Below, piece by piece: positions 1 to 5,575 of a stretch of DNA of 6,710 nucleotides. The stretch covers positions 1 through 6,710 of the forward strand of contig JAEWJG010000176.1 of assembly GCA_023386675.1 (NCBI GenBank), in the 5' to 3' direction. A model generated the notes under the pieces. It was not told where the DNA came from, made no database searches, and was given only the letters and a program-made list of their open reading frames with translations. Source of the stretch: Actinomycetes bacterium (GTDB taxonomy: Bacteria > Actinomycetota > Actinomycetes > Actinomycetales > Microbacteriaceae). Every line of letters begins with the position of its first letter. Within the stretch, counting starts at the first letter, position 1. The position numbers and the translations under genes were made by a program.

Positions 1-2
1 GG

Positions 3-653
3 GTCACCCTGCTCATGTCCGGCGGTGACACGTCGCTCCGGGCGATTATGGGGGCCGGGCTCCTTGGCGCATGGTCAGCAACGATGTTCGGCGCGGCGGA
101 AGCCTTATTCATGCAGCGCTTCTCTGGCACCCTGGAGATGCTGATCGGCGCACCTCGGTCGCTTGTGGCGCCGGTGTTCGGCTTCGCGACAGCCACCGTT
201 ACACTCGGGGTCTATTCCGTTGGCGCCGTCTCAGTTATGGCACTGCTTTTCGCCCGCGTGGGCCCCCTCGCCGTCGCGGATCCCGCCGCGCTCGTTGCGG
301 CTCTTGTCATGGTCTTGTTCGCCCTGGTTTCGATGGGCACCCTCCTTGCGGGCCTTTACGTGCTGACACGTCATGCGATGGAAATCACCAATGTCATGGA
401 GTACCCGATATGGCTCGCGTGCGGTCTGGTCATACCCTCCGCAACGCTCTGGCCCCCACTCGCGGTAGTCGGCCACCTGTTCCCACTCGGGTGGGCCATG
501 GAGGCGGTCGACGATGCCATTTCGGGCGCGCCCGCCTGGACGGCCACCGTCGAGGCCGGGGGGTTATCAACGATTTTTGCTGCCGTCGGAGTGCTCTTCC
601 TGTACCGGGTGGATGTCCTGGCACGTCAACGCGGCACCCTGCGATTGAGGTAA
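3..653 (+). CDS. ABC-2 type transporter permease, 5'-truncated by window edge
   Basis: This is the membrane subunit of an ABC exporter. The reading frame is open from base 3, ahead of the first ATG at 15, so the true start is probably to the left and the N-terminus with the first membrane segment is missing. Counting from ATG 15, hydrophobic stretches lie near residues 10-30, 52-80, 91-117, 131-154 and 184-198. The short cytosolic segment around residues 34-47 (QRFSGTLEMLIGAP) is the E-x-GTLE-x-L-x-x-P type loop typical of ABC-2 permeases. The late segment FPLGWAMEAV (156-165) matches a similar LPSGHAIEAI in the next gene, so the two are paralogues and probably form a heterodimer. The partner ATPase is not in the window and would be expected upstream. 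The substrate cannot be read from the sequence. Two ATA isoleucine codons and moderate GC set it apart from the genes on the right. Partial gene; family call is confident. Confidence 0.88.
   Translation, partial: VTLLMSGGDTSLRAIMGAGLLGAWSATMFGAAEALFMQRFSGTLEMLIGAPRSLVAPVFGFATATVTLGVYSVGAVSVMALLFARVGPLAVADPAALVAALVMVLFALVSMGTLLAGLYVLTRHAMEITNVMEYPIWLACGLVIPSATLWPPLAVVGHLFPLGWAMEAVDDAISGAPAWTATVEAGGLSTIFAAVGVLFLYRVDVLARQRGTLRLR
647..650 (+). promoter_or_regulatory. Ribosome binding site of second permease
   Basis: GAGG lies 7 nt before the ATG at 658, inside the last codons of the preceding permease gene. It supports ATG 658 as the start and indicates that the two permeases are translated from one message. 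Confidence 0.6.
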
Positions 654-657
654 CCAC

Positions 658-1440
658 ATGACCTATCTCCGTACCGCTGTAATCTCCGGACGGCTCGGCT
701 ACAGGGCGCTTTTTGCATGGAACACGCCCAGTCTGTTCGTCGCCTCACTTCTCATCACACCCGCCCTGCAGACCGTGTTCTTCATCGCGCTCGGCAACGC
801 GAATGGTTACGGAAACCCGCAGTTCTTCGTCACGGGTAACGCGATCCAGGCAACGGCCGCCGCTGGTGTCGGCGGCATGGTGAGCGTGATCGCGGACGAA
901 CGACGGTTCGGCACCCTGTCGGCTCTCCTCGCTTCGCCTGTTCCGAGGACGGCCGTCTTCGTGGGCCGCCTCATCCCTGGGGTGGCGTGCGGCGTCATCG
1001 TTTCCGCCGTCATCTCGGTGCTCGGTTTTCTCTTCGCAGGATTGCCCTTCCCGCTGGAAAACCTCGGGCTGTACGCGTTCGCTGTGGTCATCGCGTCGCT
1101 CTCCTGCTCGACTCTGGGCCTCGCCCTCAGCGCCTTCGGCCTGATCTATCGCGATATCTATCAGCTCGCCACGGGGATCTACTTGGTGATGATTGTCACC
1201 TCCGGAGCGAACATCGCCTGGTCGGATCTTCCCGCCCCTCTCCGGTGGGTCGGATCGGTCCTTCCTAGTGGTCACGCCATCGAGGCGATCCGGTCACTCC
1301 ACGATTCCAGCCGGAGCGACTACTGGGTTCTGTGCGGCCTCGAGGTAGGAGTTGCCCTGTTGTGGCTGGCGACAAGCCTGCTCCTCCTTCGCGGCCTTGA
1401 ACAAAGAGCGCGTGCGACGGCCCGCGTCGAGCTCTCATGA
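658..1440 (+). CDS. ABC-2 type transporter permease, complete
   Basis: This is the second membrane subunit of the ABC exporter, 260 residues, a usual length for ABC-2 permeases. Hydrophobic segments lie at about 25-46, 60-78, 100-128, 135-162, 168-188 and 225-245, giving six predicted helices. The ABC-2 signature loop is at about 79-96 (ADERRFGTL followed by ALLASP), with the conserved glutamate and Gly-Thr-Leu that precede a long hydrophobic pair of helices. It starts 4 nt after the upstream permease and ends in a 4-nt ATGA overlap with the M16 peptidase gene, so co-translation of all three is likely. Pairs of this kind, served by one ATPase, export peptides, drugs or polysaccharides; the neighbouring peptidase makes a peptide substrate the more attractive idea, but that is inference. 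The start is fixed by the GAGG at 647-650. Confidence 0.93.
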   Translation: MTYLRTAVISGRLGYRALFAWNTPSLFVASLLITPALQTVFFIALGNANGYGNPQFFVTGNAIQATAAAGVGGMVSVIADERRFGTLSALLASPVPRTAVFVGRLIPGVACGVIVSAVISVLGFLFAGLPFPLENLGLYAFAVVIASLSCSTLGLALSAFGLIYRDIYQLATGIYLVMIVTSGANIAWSDLPAPLRWVGSVLPSGHAIEAIRSLHDSSRSDYWVLCGLEVGVALLWLATSLLLLRGLEQRARATARVELS

Positions 1441-2666
1441 CGCGCCCGCTCTTTATCGGTACCCTCGCCGACGGCATCCCGGTTGTCGGCGAGCGTCTTA
1501 GCGGACGTCGCGTCCAGTGCTACGAAGTCCGTGTCGGTACCGGGTATGGTGGCGATCCTCATCGAATCCCCGGCGTCGCGCATCTCGTCGAACACCTCGT
1601 CCTGCGTCGCGCTCAAGGCTCGCCCCTGAACGCGAGCACGAAAACTCTGGAGATGCTCGGGGCAAGACCGACGGCAACCACCGCCCGCGAATTCACATCA
1701 TTTGCTTTGGCCGTCCCAGAGGACCATGCGCAGTTGGCACTCACGGAGCTTCATCGCATGGTCATACGGCCGGATCTATCAACCACCGCGATCGACGCGG
1801 AGCTGAGGATCATCGCGGCCGAGCGGGCACTTCACCGAACCGACCCTCAGCGCGTGCTGAGCGAAGTCGCGGAAGGCCACCTCTTCGGTGACCCACTCGT
1901 GCGCTCGGGACCCCGTCCGACGTTGACTGCAGCGCGTGAGTTCTGGACGCAGCACTATCGCCCGGAGAACATCGCGATCTACACCTCTGGTCCCGCAGAC
2001 GACAGGTCACTCGGCCTCACGACGTCATGCCCACGACCCACAGCGCGCCCGGACGCGAAATCCGAGGTCACCGCGCTACCACCGCAGGGAATTCGTGCAC
2101 TTCACATCCGCTGGTCGAATATGGAGCACCGCCGGACACATCTGCTCTCGTGCTTCTGCGTCGCTAACCAGGGCAGTGAATCGCGCGCGGCCGCGAATGT
2201 GCTCGTCGCGCTCCTCGGCGGAGGGTTTTCGGCGCTGCTCGTCCGCAAGCTCCGAACCGAACGCCAGCTGTCTTACTCGCCACGTGTGTTTTACACGGAC
2301 CTCGGGGCAACTGGGCTGATCAGCGCATTCGCTACTGTGGCGGCCTCCGATGACCAGGCCGCAGGCGAGATCATGGAGTGTGCGCCGCAGAACCTCGCGT
2401 CTGATCCGCTTCTGGCCGAACGCGTCGACCTAGCGAAAGCGCATCTGAGAATGGGAACCCTCATCGCCTACGACGATCTCCCGAGGAGGGTGAGCGCGCT
2501 GGCTAGTTCCTGGGAGCGGCGTCAGCAGTTCGTACCTTCAGGGGTACTCAAAGCCATTGACAGGGTCAGCCCCGAGGCCATCGCGGAACTTGTAGGAACC
2601 CTGTCCTCCCTCGCCCCGCAGCACATCGTGTACGAAGAAGAGAGCGCAGGTCCGACATGGCGCTAG
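1437..2666 (+). CDS. M16 family zinc metallopeptidase (single-domain-pair, about 45 kDa type)
   Basis: This 409-residue protein belongs to the M16 (processing peptidase / pitrilysin) family, at the short M16B-like length. The inverted zinc motif HxxEH is complete: GVAHLVEH with H49, E52 and H53. A candidate third ligand, E129 in IIAAER, follows with 75 intervening residues, which fits the family's 74-76 spacing. The C-terminal half carries the substrate-binding Arg/Tyr signature in LRTERQLSYS, with R273 and Y280 seven residues apart as in active members. Catalytic and substrate-binding parts are thus on one chain and the enzyme should be active, perhaps as a homodimer. No signal peptide or membrane segment is seen, so it should be cytosolic. 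M16 proteins degrade peptides or cut presequences and leaders; AlbF of subtilosin biosynthesis is a known example in a bacteriocin operon. The gene overlaps the upstream permease by 4 nt and the downstream GTPase by 10 nt. The actual substrate is unknown. Confidence 0.9.
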   Translation: MTRPLFIGTLADGIPVVGERLSGRRVQCYEVRVGTGYGGDPHRIPGVAHLVEHLVLRRAQGSPLNASTKTLEMLGARPTATTAREFTSFALAVPEDHAQLALTELHRMVIRPDLSTTAIDAELRIIAAERALHRTDPQRVLSEVAEGHLFGDPLVRSGPRPTLTAAREFWTQHYRPENIAIYTSGPADDRSLGLTTSCPRPTARPDAKSEVTALPPQGIRALHIRWSNMEHRRTHLLSCFCVANQGSESRAAANVLVALLGGGFSALLVRKLRTERQLSYSPRVFYTDLGATGLISAFATVAASDDQAAGEIMECAPQNLASDPLLAERVDLAKAHLRMGTLIAYDDLPRRVSALASSWERRQQFVPSGVLKAIDRVSPEAIAELVGTLSSLAPQHIVYEEESAGPTWR

Positions 2667-3679
2667 GGCTGACGCCGACGGCCAAACGCATGGCTGAGAC
2701 TGTTTCGCGCCCTGCAAACGCGTGGTTAGGCCGTATATCGCGCGTAGATCGGCACTCGATCCGCGTTCTCGATCGATTCGGCTCAGAGCATGTCGCGAGC
2801 ATACCGACCAACGGCGATGTCTTGGTGGGCGACTGGGCATGGCTTCCGCCTGACGAAGAGAGAGATGCGTATGCGCTGATTGCTCCTCGCTATCACGTCC
2901 TCACTCGAGTCAAAGCGTCGGGCGAAATCCAGCCCCTCACCTCCAACATCGATCTCGTACTCTTGACCGTGACGGCGAGAGAGGCCCTGCGACCGGGACT
3001 CATAGAACGGCTGGCGGTTACCGGTTGGGAGTCGGGGGCTACTCCGCGCTTCGTCATCTCGAAGGTCGATGAGCTTGCGCAACGCGAACGCGATCTCGCG
3101 CTCCAGGTCATCGCCGAATCGGCACCCGGTATCGACACGACAGTCACGTCGGCATTGACGGGCGAAGGGCTGGAGACGCTGAGCGATCTCCTCACGGAAC
3201 CGGTATCTGCTGTGCTCCTCGGACACTCAGGCGTCGGAAAATCCTCACTCGTGAACAGGCTGTGCTCCACCAACGGACAAGCGTCGCAAGCCGTGCGAGA
3301 GCGGGACGGGAAAGGCCGGCACACGACCACTGCCCGGACCATTACTCCACTTCGCAATGGAGACAGCGTGGTGATCGACACACCCGGAATACGGCAGTTC
3401 GGAGTATCGATCAACGCGCCTTTGAGTGACGTCTTCACCGATATCGAAGCGCTCGCTGAATCATGTCGCTTCACTGATTGTTCTCACACCGAAGACGCAG
3501 GTTGCGCCGTTCGCCACGCTGTCGAGAACGGCCGAATCCCAGCAGATCGCTACCGTCGCTACCTCGCCCTACTTCGAGAGCAAGAGTTCATGAGACGCCG
3601 CGATAGTTCTCAGCGCCGAGACAAGAGTTCCGAATACTCGAGGCTTGCACGGCAGTATCGTCGAGCTCGCGGACACTAA
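2657..3679 (+). CDS. rsgA: RsgA-type ribosome-associated circularly permuted GTPase
   Basis: RsgA binds the 30S ribosomal subunit, hydrolyses GTP and acts in late 30S maturation. This 340-residue protein shows the whole RsgA plan. An N-terminal OB-fold segment spans about 22-85 and includes VGDWAWLPP. The permuted G domain follows in the order G4 SKVD (135-138), G5 SAL (165-167), G1 GHSGVGKSS (189-197), a threonine-rich G2 region (about 220-227) and G3 DTPG (241-244). The C-terminal zinc site is C270-x4-C275-x-H277-x5-C283, with exact RsgA spacing. A basic tail ends the protein. G4 has serine where Asn or Thr is more usual. The start at ATG 2657 overlaps the M16 gene by 10 nt and has GCAGG at 2646-2650; ATG 2690 is an alternative. 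Ile codons ATA occur at residues 27, 49, 116 and 245. Its place after a transporter and peptidase is unusual for a housekeeping rsgA, so it may be an additional copy. Confidence 0.9.
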   Translation: MALGLTPTAKRMAETVSRPANAWLGRISRVDRHSIRVLDRFGSEHVASIPTNGDVLVGDWAWLPPDEERDAYALIAPRYHVLTRVKASGEIQPLTSNIDLVLLTVTAREALRPGLIERLAVTGWESGATPRFVISKVDELAQRERDLALQVIAESAPGIDTTVTSALTGEGLETLSDLLTEPVSAVLLGHSGVGKSSLVNRLCSTNGQASQAVRERDGKGRHTTTARTITPLRNGDSVVIDTPGIRQFGVSINAPLSDVFTDIEALAESCRFTDCSHTEDAGCAVRHAVENGRIPADRYRRYLALLREQEFMRRRDSSQRRDKSSEYSRLARQYRRARGH

Positions 3680-3817
3680 GGGAACCGAGTGGGGTTGGAT
3701 TGAGCGTCTCGAAAGAGCCGTTCGATTAGATGACGGCGTGGCACGAGCCGAACCCTAGTCGCTCCCGTTTCCCTCAAACGCCGGTGCTAATGGAGCTGTG
3801 CGGCCAGGCGGCGCCCC
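3680..3817. other. Gene-free junction between transferred operon and SOS pair
   Basis: These 138 nt separate two convergent genes and also mark the change from the lower-GC operon to the GC-rich right side. I see no coding potential, tRNA or clear insertion-sequence end. Only short inverted repeats occur: CGTTT/AAACG at 3766-3780 and GCCGT/ACGGC at 3717-3737. Termination of both convergent transcripts must take place here or in the gene ends. Confidence 0.6.
3766..3780. terminator. Weak candidate bidirectional hairpin
   Basis: CGTTT and AAACG form a perfect 5-bp stem around a CCCTC loop between the convergent rsgA and LysM genes. The stem is short, AT-containing and has no U-tract on either side, so its role as a terminator is only suggested by its position. 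Confidence 0.25.
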
Positions 3818-4201
3818 CTACTTCGCGTACTTGGCCGGCACGGCGAGCTGCTGGCCCGGCGAGACGACGGCCGAGTCGAGGCCGTTGAGGGAGACGATGT
3901 CGGCGATCACGTCACGCGGGTCGGCGTTCGGTGCGACGCGCTCGGCGACCGACCACAGGGAGTCGCCGGAGGCGACGGTGACGTACTGGAAGCTGACGTG
4001 CGTCTGCTCTCCGGTCGCGACCGCGCCGCCGCCGTTGAGGGCGAAGACGAGCGCGCCGATGACCAGCGGGAGCGCGACGAGCGCTGACAGGACCGCGCGA
4101 CCGCGACGCGTGAGCCGCAGGCGGACGCGCGCGCCCTCCGGCAGCGGCGGGACCGCCCGAAGGGTGGTGGGAACCGACTCGCTCATCAGTACTGCGCTCA
4201 T
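3818..4201 (-). CDS. LysM-domain membrane protein, probable SOS cell-division suppressor
   Basis: This 127-residue protein has a short cytosolic N-terminus with a basic stretch (RVRLRLTRRGR, 25-35), one membrane helix at about 37-57, and an extracytoplasmic LysM domain at about 72-122 (from YVTVASGDSLWSVAERV to VSPGQQLAVP). LysM domains bind peptidoglycan. A small membrane LysM protein divergent from lexA is the arrangement of Bacillus yneA, Corynebacterium divS and Mycobacterium Rv2719c/chiZ, which delay division during the SOS response; I infer the same role here from architecture and position. The start chosen is ATG 4201 because a strong AGGAGG lies 8 nt upstream. A longer frame beginning at 4339 would place its start codon inside the lexA operator and translate the promoter region, so it is rejected. 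ATG 4186 is a weaker alternative. Regulation by LexA is supported by two candidate boxes over its promoter. Confidence 0.87.
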   Translation of the reverse strand: MSAVLMSESVPTTLRAVPPLPEGARVRLRLTRRGRAVLSALVALPLVIGALVFALNGGGAVATGEQTHVSFQYVTVASGDSLWSVAERVAPNADPRDVIADIVSLNGLDSAVVSPGQQLAVPAKYAK

Positions 4202-4209
4202 GGCCGTGA

Positions 4210-4215
4210 CCTCCT
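4210..4215 (-). promoter_or_regulatory. Strong Shine-Dalgarno of the LysM gene
   Basis: AGGAGG on the minus strand (CCTCCT on the plus strand) stands 8 nt before ATG 4201. It decides the start of the LysM protein in favour of the 127-residue form. Confidence 0.8.
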
Positions 4216-4228
4216 CAGAATCGCGGGT

Positions 4229-4244
4229 GCGAAGCTGTGTTCCG
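4229..4244 (-). promoter_or_regulatory. Candidate LexA box C, at the LysM-gene transcription start
   Basis: The plus strand reads GCGAAG-CTGT-GTTCCG, 8 of 12 fixed positions of TCGAAC-N4-GTTCGA. Its core CGAAGCTGTGTTCC also fits the Bacillus-type CGAACRNRYGTTYC with two mismatches. It covers the predicted transcription start of the LysM gene near 4238 and abuts box B. It is the weakest of the three boxes. Confidence 0.45.
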
Positions 4245-4257
4245 AATGTATCTTCGA
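4242..4257 (-). promoter_or_regulatory. Candidate LexA box B, over the LysM-gene -10
   Basis: The plus strand reads CCGAAT-GTAT-CTTCGA, 9 of 12 fixed positions of TCGAAC-N4-GTTCGA, with a perfect CGAA-N6-TTCG core. It completely covers the predicted -10 hexamer (4245-4250), so LexA binding there would block polymerase. Confidence 0.55.
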
Positions 4258-4273
4258 ATGTCCGAATCCGCAA
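4245..4273 (-). promoter_or_regulatory. Predicted promoter of the LysM gene
   Basis: On the minus strand, -35 TTGCGG (plus 4268-4273) and -10 TACATT (plus 4245-4250) are separated by exactly 17 nt. Transcription would begin near 4238 and give a leader of about 37 nt holding the AGGAGG. Both hexamers are imperfect, but spacing, position and overlap with LexA boxes support them. Confidence 0.5.
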
Positions 4274-4329
4274 GGTGCCGTTCGAAGCGGCCCGGACGGG
4301 AGAATTCGCCGACGAAATTCGCGACACAC

Positions 4330-4345
4330 TCGAACACATGTTTGT
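4330..4345 (+). promoter_or_regulatory. LexA box A, lexA operator
   Basis: TCGAAC-ACAT-GTTTGT matches 10 of 12 fixed positions of the actinobacterial box TCGAAC-N4-GTTCGA, and the ACAT centre fits RNRY. It overlaps the predicted lexA -35 hexamer (4342-4347), which is the expected position for autorepression. Confidence 0.82.
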
Positions 4346-4370
4346 CTTCCCTTCCTGACGCGGATACAGT
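4342..4370 (+). promoter_or_regulatory. Predicted lexA promoter
   Basis: -35 TTGTCT (4342-4347) and -10 TACAGT (4365-4370) are 17 nt apart. Transcription would begin near 4377, leaving an untranslated leader of about 60 nt before the GTG at 4439. LexA box A overlaps the -35. Confidence 0.6.
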
Positions 4371-4438
4371 TTCGACTGTCTGAGGACATCAGATCAGGGA
4401 CCACCGACATTCCTGCTTCCGGCCCAGAGAGGACGCCC

Positions 4439-5119
4439 GTGTCGAACGAGAACCAGGCCCGCGGAGGCACCCGCCGACGCAAGAACCTGAGCGACAAGCA
4501 GCTGGCGATCCTCGACGTCATCCAGAAGTCGGTGAGCCAGCGCGGCTATCCGCCGAGCATGCGCGAGATCGGCGACGCGGTCGGCCTGTCCTCCCTCTCG
4601 TCGGTGACGCACCAGCTCAACCAGCTGGAGTTGAGCGGCTATCTGCGCCGCGACCCGAACCGCCCCCGTGCGCTCGAGATCCTGATCGACCTGCCCAGCG
4701 CGTCCGGCGAGACCCCGGACTACGAGAACCAGACGCCGGTCGGCGACGCCGCCATGGTGCCACTGGTCGGCCGCATCGCGGCCGGAATCCCGATCACCGC
4801 GGAGCAGCAGGTCGACGAGGTCTTCCCGCTCCCCCGCCAGCTGGTCGGCAACGGCGAGCTGTTCATGCTCAAGGTCGTCGGCGAATCGATGATCGACGCG
4901 GCCATCTGCGACGGCGACTGGGTCGTGGTCCGCACCCAGAACACGGCGGAGAACGGCGACATCGTCGCGGCGATGCTCGACGAGGAGGCGACGGTCAAGG
5001 TGTTCCGTCAGCGCGACGGCCACACCTGGCTGCTGCCGCGCAACTCCAACTTCGAGCCGATCCTGGGCGACTTCGCGCAGGTGCTCGGCAAGGTGGTCGC
5101 GGTCCTCCGCGCCGTCTGA
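4439..5119 (+). CDS. lexA: LexA repressor, SOS master regulator
   Basis: LexA represses the DNA-damage regulon and cleaves itself when stimulated by RecA on single-stranded DNA. The 226-residue protein has an N-terminal winged helix-turn-helix (about 17-85, with RGYPPSMREIGDAVGLSS near the start of the recognition region) and a C-terminal peptidase domain. The cleavage site is A115-G116 in GRIAAGIPI. The catalytic serine is S150 in VGESM and the general-base lysine K187 in EATVKVF; their distance of 37 residues equals that of E. coli S119 and K156. The start is GTG 4439, with an AGAGAGGA purine tract at 4426-4433 placed 5 nt before it. All twelve isoleucines I checked use ATC, typical of a native high-GC gene and unlike the operon on the left. 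It is autoregulated through box A and paired with the divergent LysM gene. It ends 28 nt from the convergent zincin gene. Confidence 0.98.
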   Translation: MSNENQARGGTRRRKNLSDKQLAILDVIQKSVSQRGYPPSMREIGDAVGLSSLSSVTHQLNQLELSGYLRRDPNRPRALEILIDLPSASGETPDYENQTPVGDAAMVPLVGRIAAGIPITAEQQVDEVFPLPRQLVGNGELFMLKVVGESMIDAAICDGDWVVVRTQNTAENGDIVAAMLDEEATVKVFRQRDGHTWLLPRNSNFEPILGDFAQVLGKVVAVLRAV

Positions 5120-5147
5120 CCCGAAGGCCGCAGCACGGCACCGGGCA

Positions 5148-5498
5148 TCACGCCCAGCCGAGCTCCTGGAGCCGGGCGTCGTCCAGCCCGAAGTAGTGCC
5201 CGATCTCGTGCACCAGTGTGACCCGCACGCGCGCGCGCAACTCCTCGACGGTCGCGGCCGACGCCTCCAAGTTGTTGCGGAACAGCGTGATGCGGTCGGG
5301 GAGCTCGCCGAAACCGTACACCGACCGGCGCGTCAGCGGCCGCCCGCTGTACAGCCCGAACAGCCGCGGCCGCGCCCCCGGCGGCTGGTCCTCGATGAGG
5401 ATGGCGACGTTCTCCAGCGGCCCGACCATGTCGTCCGGCAGGGCATCGAAGAGCTCCCCCACCATCCGCTCGAACTCGTCGTCCGGGATGTGCACCAT
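5148..5498 (-). CDS. Minimal zincin-like metallopeptidase family protein
   Basis: This is a 116-residue protein of the small zincin-like family of the TTHA0227 type (Pfam Zincin_1, from memory). Near its C-terminus it has HEIGHYFGLDD, an HExxHxxGxxD motif with H97, E98, H101, G104 and D106, which would bind one metal and hold the catalytic glutamate. The N-terminal half is acidic and typical of the family (DDEFERMVGELFDALPDDM). No signal peptide is present. Physiological substrates of this family are not established. The start ATG at 5498 has AGGA 7 nt upstream; a much longer frame reaching to 6173 runs through the metE hairpin and antisense of metE and is not real. The gene starts only 21 nt beyond the metE hairpin, so it is expressed either by read-through from metE or from a promoter hidden in the hairpin or the end of metE. 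It converges on lexA. Confidence 0.88.
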   Translation of the reverse strand: MVHIPDDEFERMVGELFDALPDDMVGPLENVAILIEDQPPGARPRLFGLYSGRPLTRRSVYGFGELPDRITLFRNNLEASAATVEELRARVRVTLVHEIGHYFGLDDARLQELGWA

Positions 5499-5519
5499 GC
5501 GCTCATCCTGGCGCACGCG

Positions 5520-5569
5520 GAAGCGCCCCGGGGCGGTGTCCGCGCACAGCGGACGCCCCGGGGCGCTTC
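5520..5569 (-). terminator. Large GC-rich hairpin after metE
   Basis: The arms 5520-5534 and 5555-5569 pair over 15 bp without mismatch. A 3-nt bulge (5535-5537) then leads to six more pairs (5538-5543 with 5549-5554) and a GCACA loop. It begins 6 nt after the metE stop. No U-tract follows, as is common for actinobacterial GC-rich terminators. It also lies in the leader of the downstream zincin gene, so attenuation is another possible role. Confidence 0.75.
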
Positions 5570-5575
5570 GGATGT

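Noticed and set aside
71..661. Plus-strand frame of 196 codons within the first permease.
   Set aside because: It overlaps the permease in another frame and has Arg/Gly/His-rich content without membrane segments or motifs.
745..1275. Minus-strand frame opposite the second permease.
   Set aside because: Highly charged (Arg, Asp, Glu) antisense product, the mirror of a hydrophobic gene, not a plausible protein.
3680..3817. Possible tRNA or attachment site at the composition boundary.
   Set aside because: No cloverleaf, CCA end or matching repeat pair was found within the window; the other island end is not visible.
4202..4339. N-terminal extension of the LysM protein to ATG 4339 (173 residues).
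   Set aside because: Its start codon lies inside LexA box A and the extra sequence covers the predicted promoter of the same gene; AGGAGG before ATG 4201 marks the real start.
3798..4358. Plus-strand frame of 186 codons opposite the LysM gene.
   Set aside because: It is antisense of the LysM gene and its operators, rich in Arg/Ser/Thr without any recognisable motif, and is explained by high GC.
4394..5023. Minus-strand frame of 209 codons opposite lexA.
   Set aside because: Low-complexity Arg/Val/Asp/Ala composition from codon-position bias of lexA; no motif and no ribosome site recognised.
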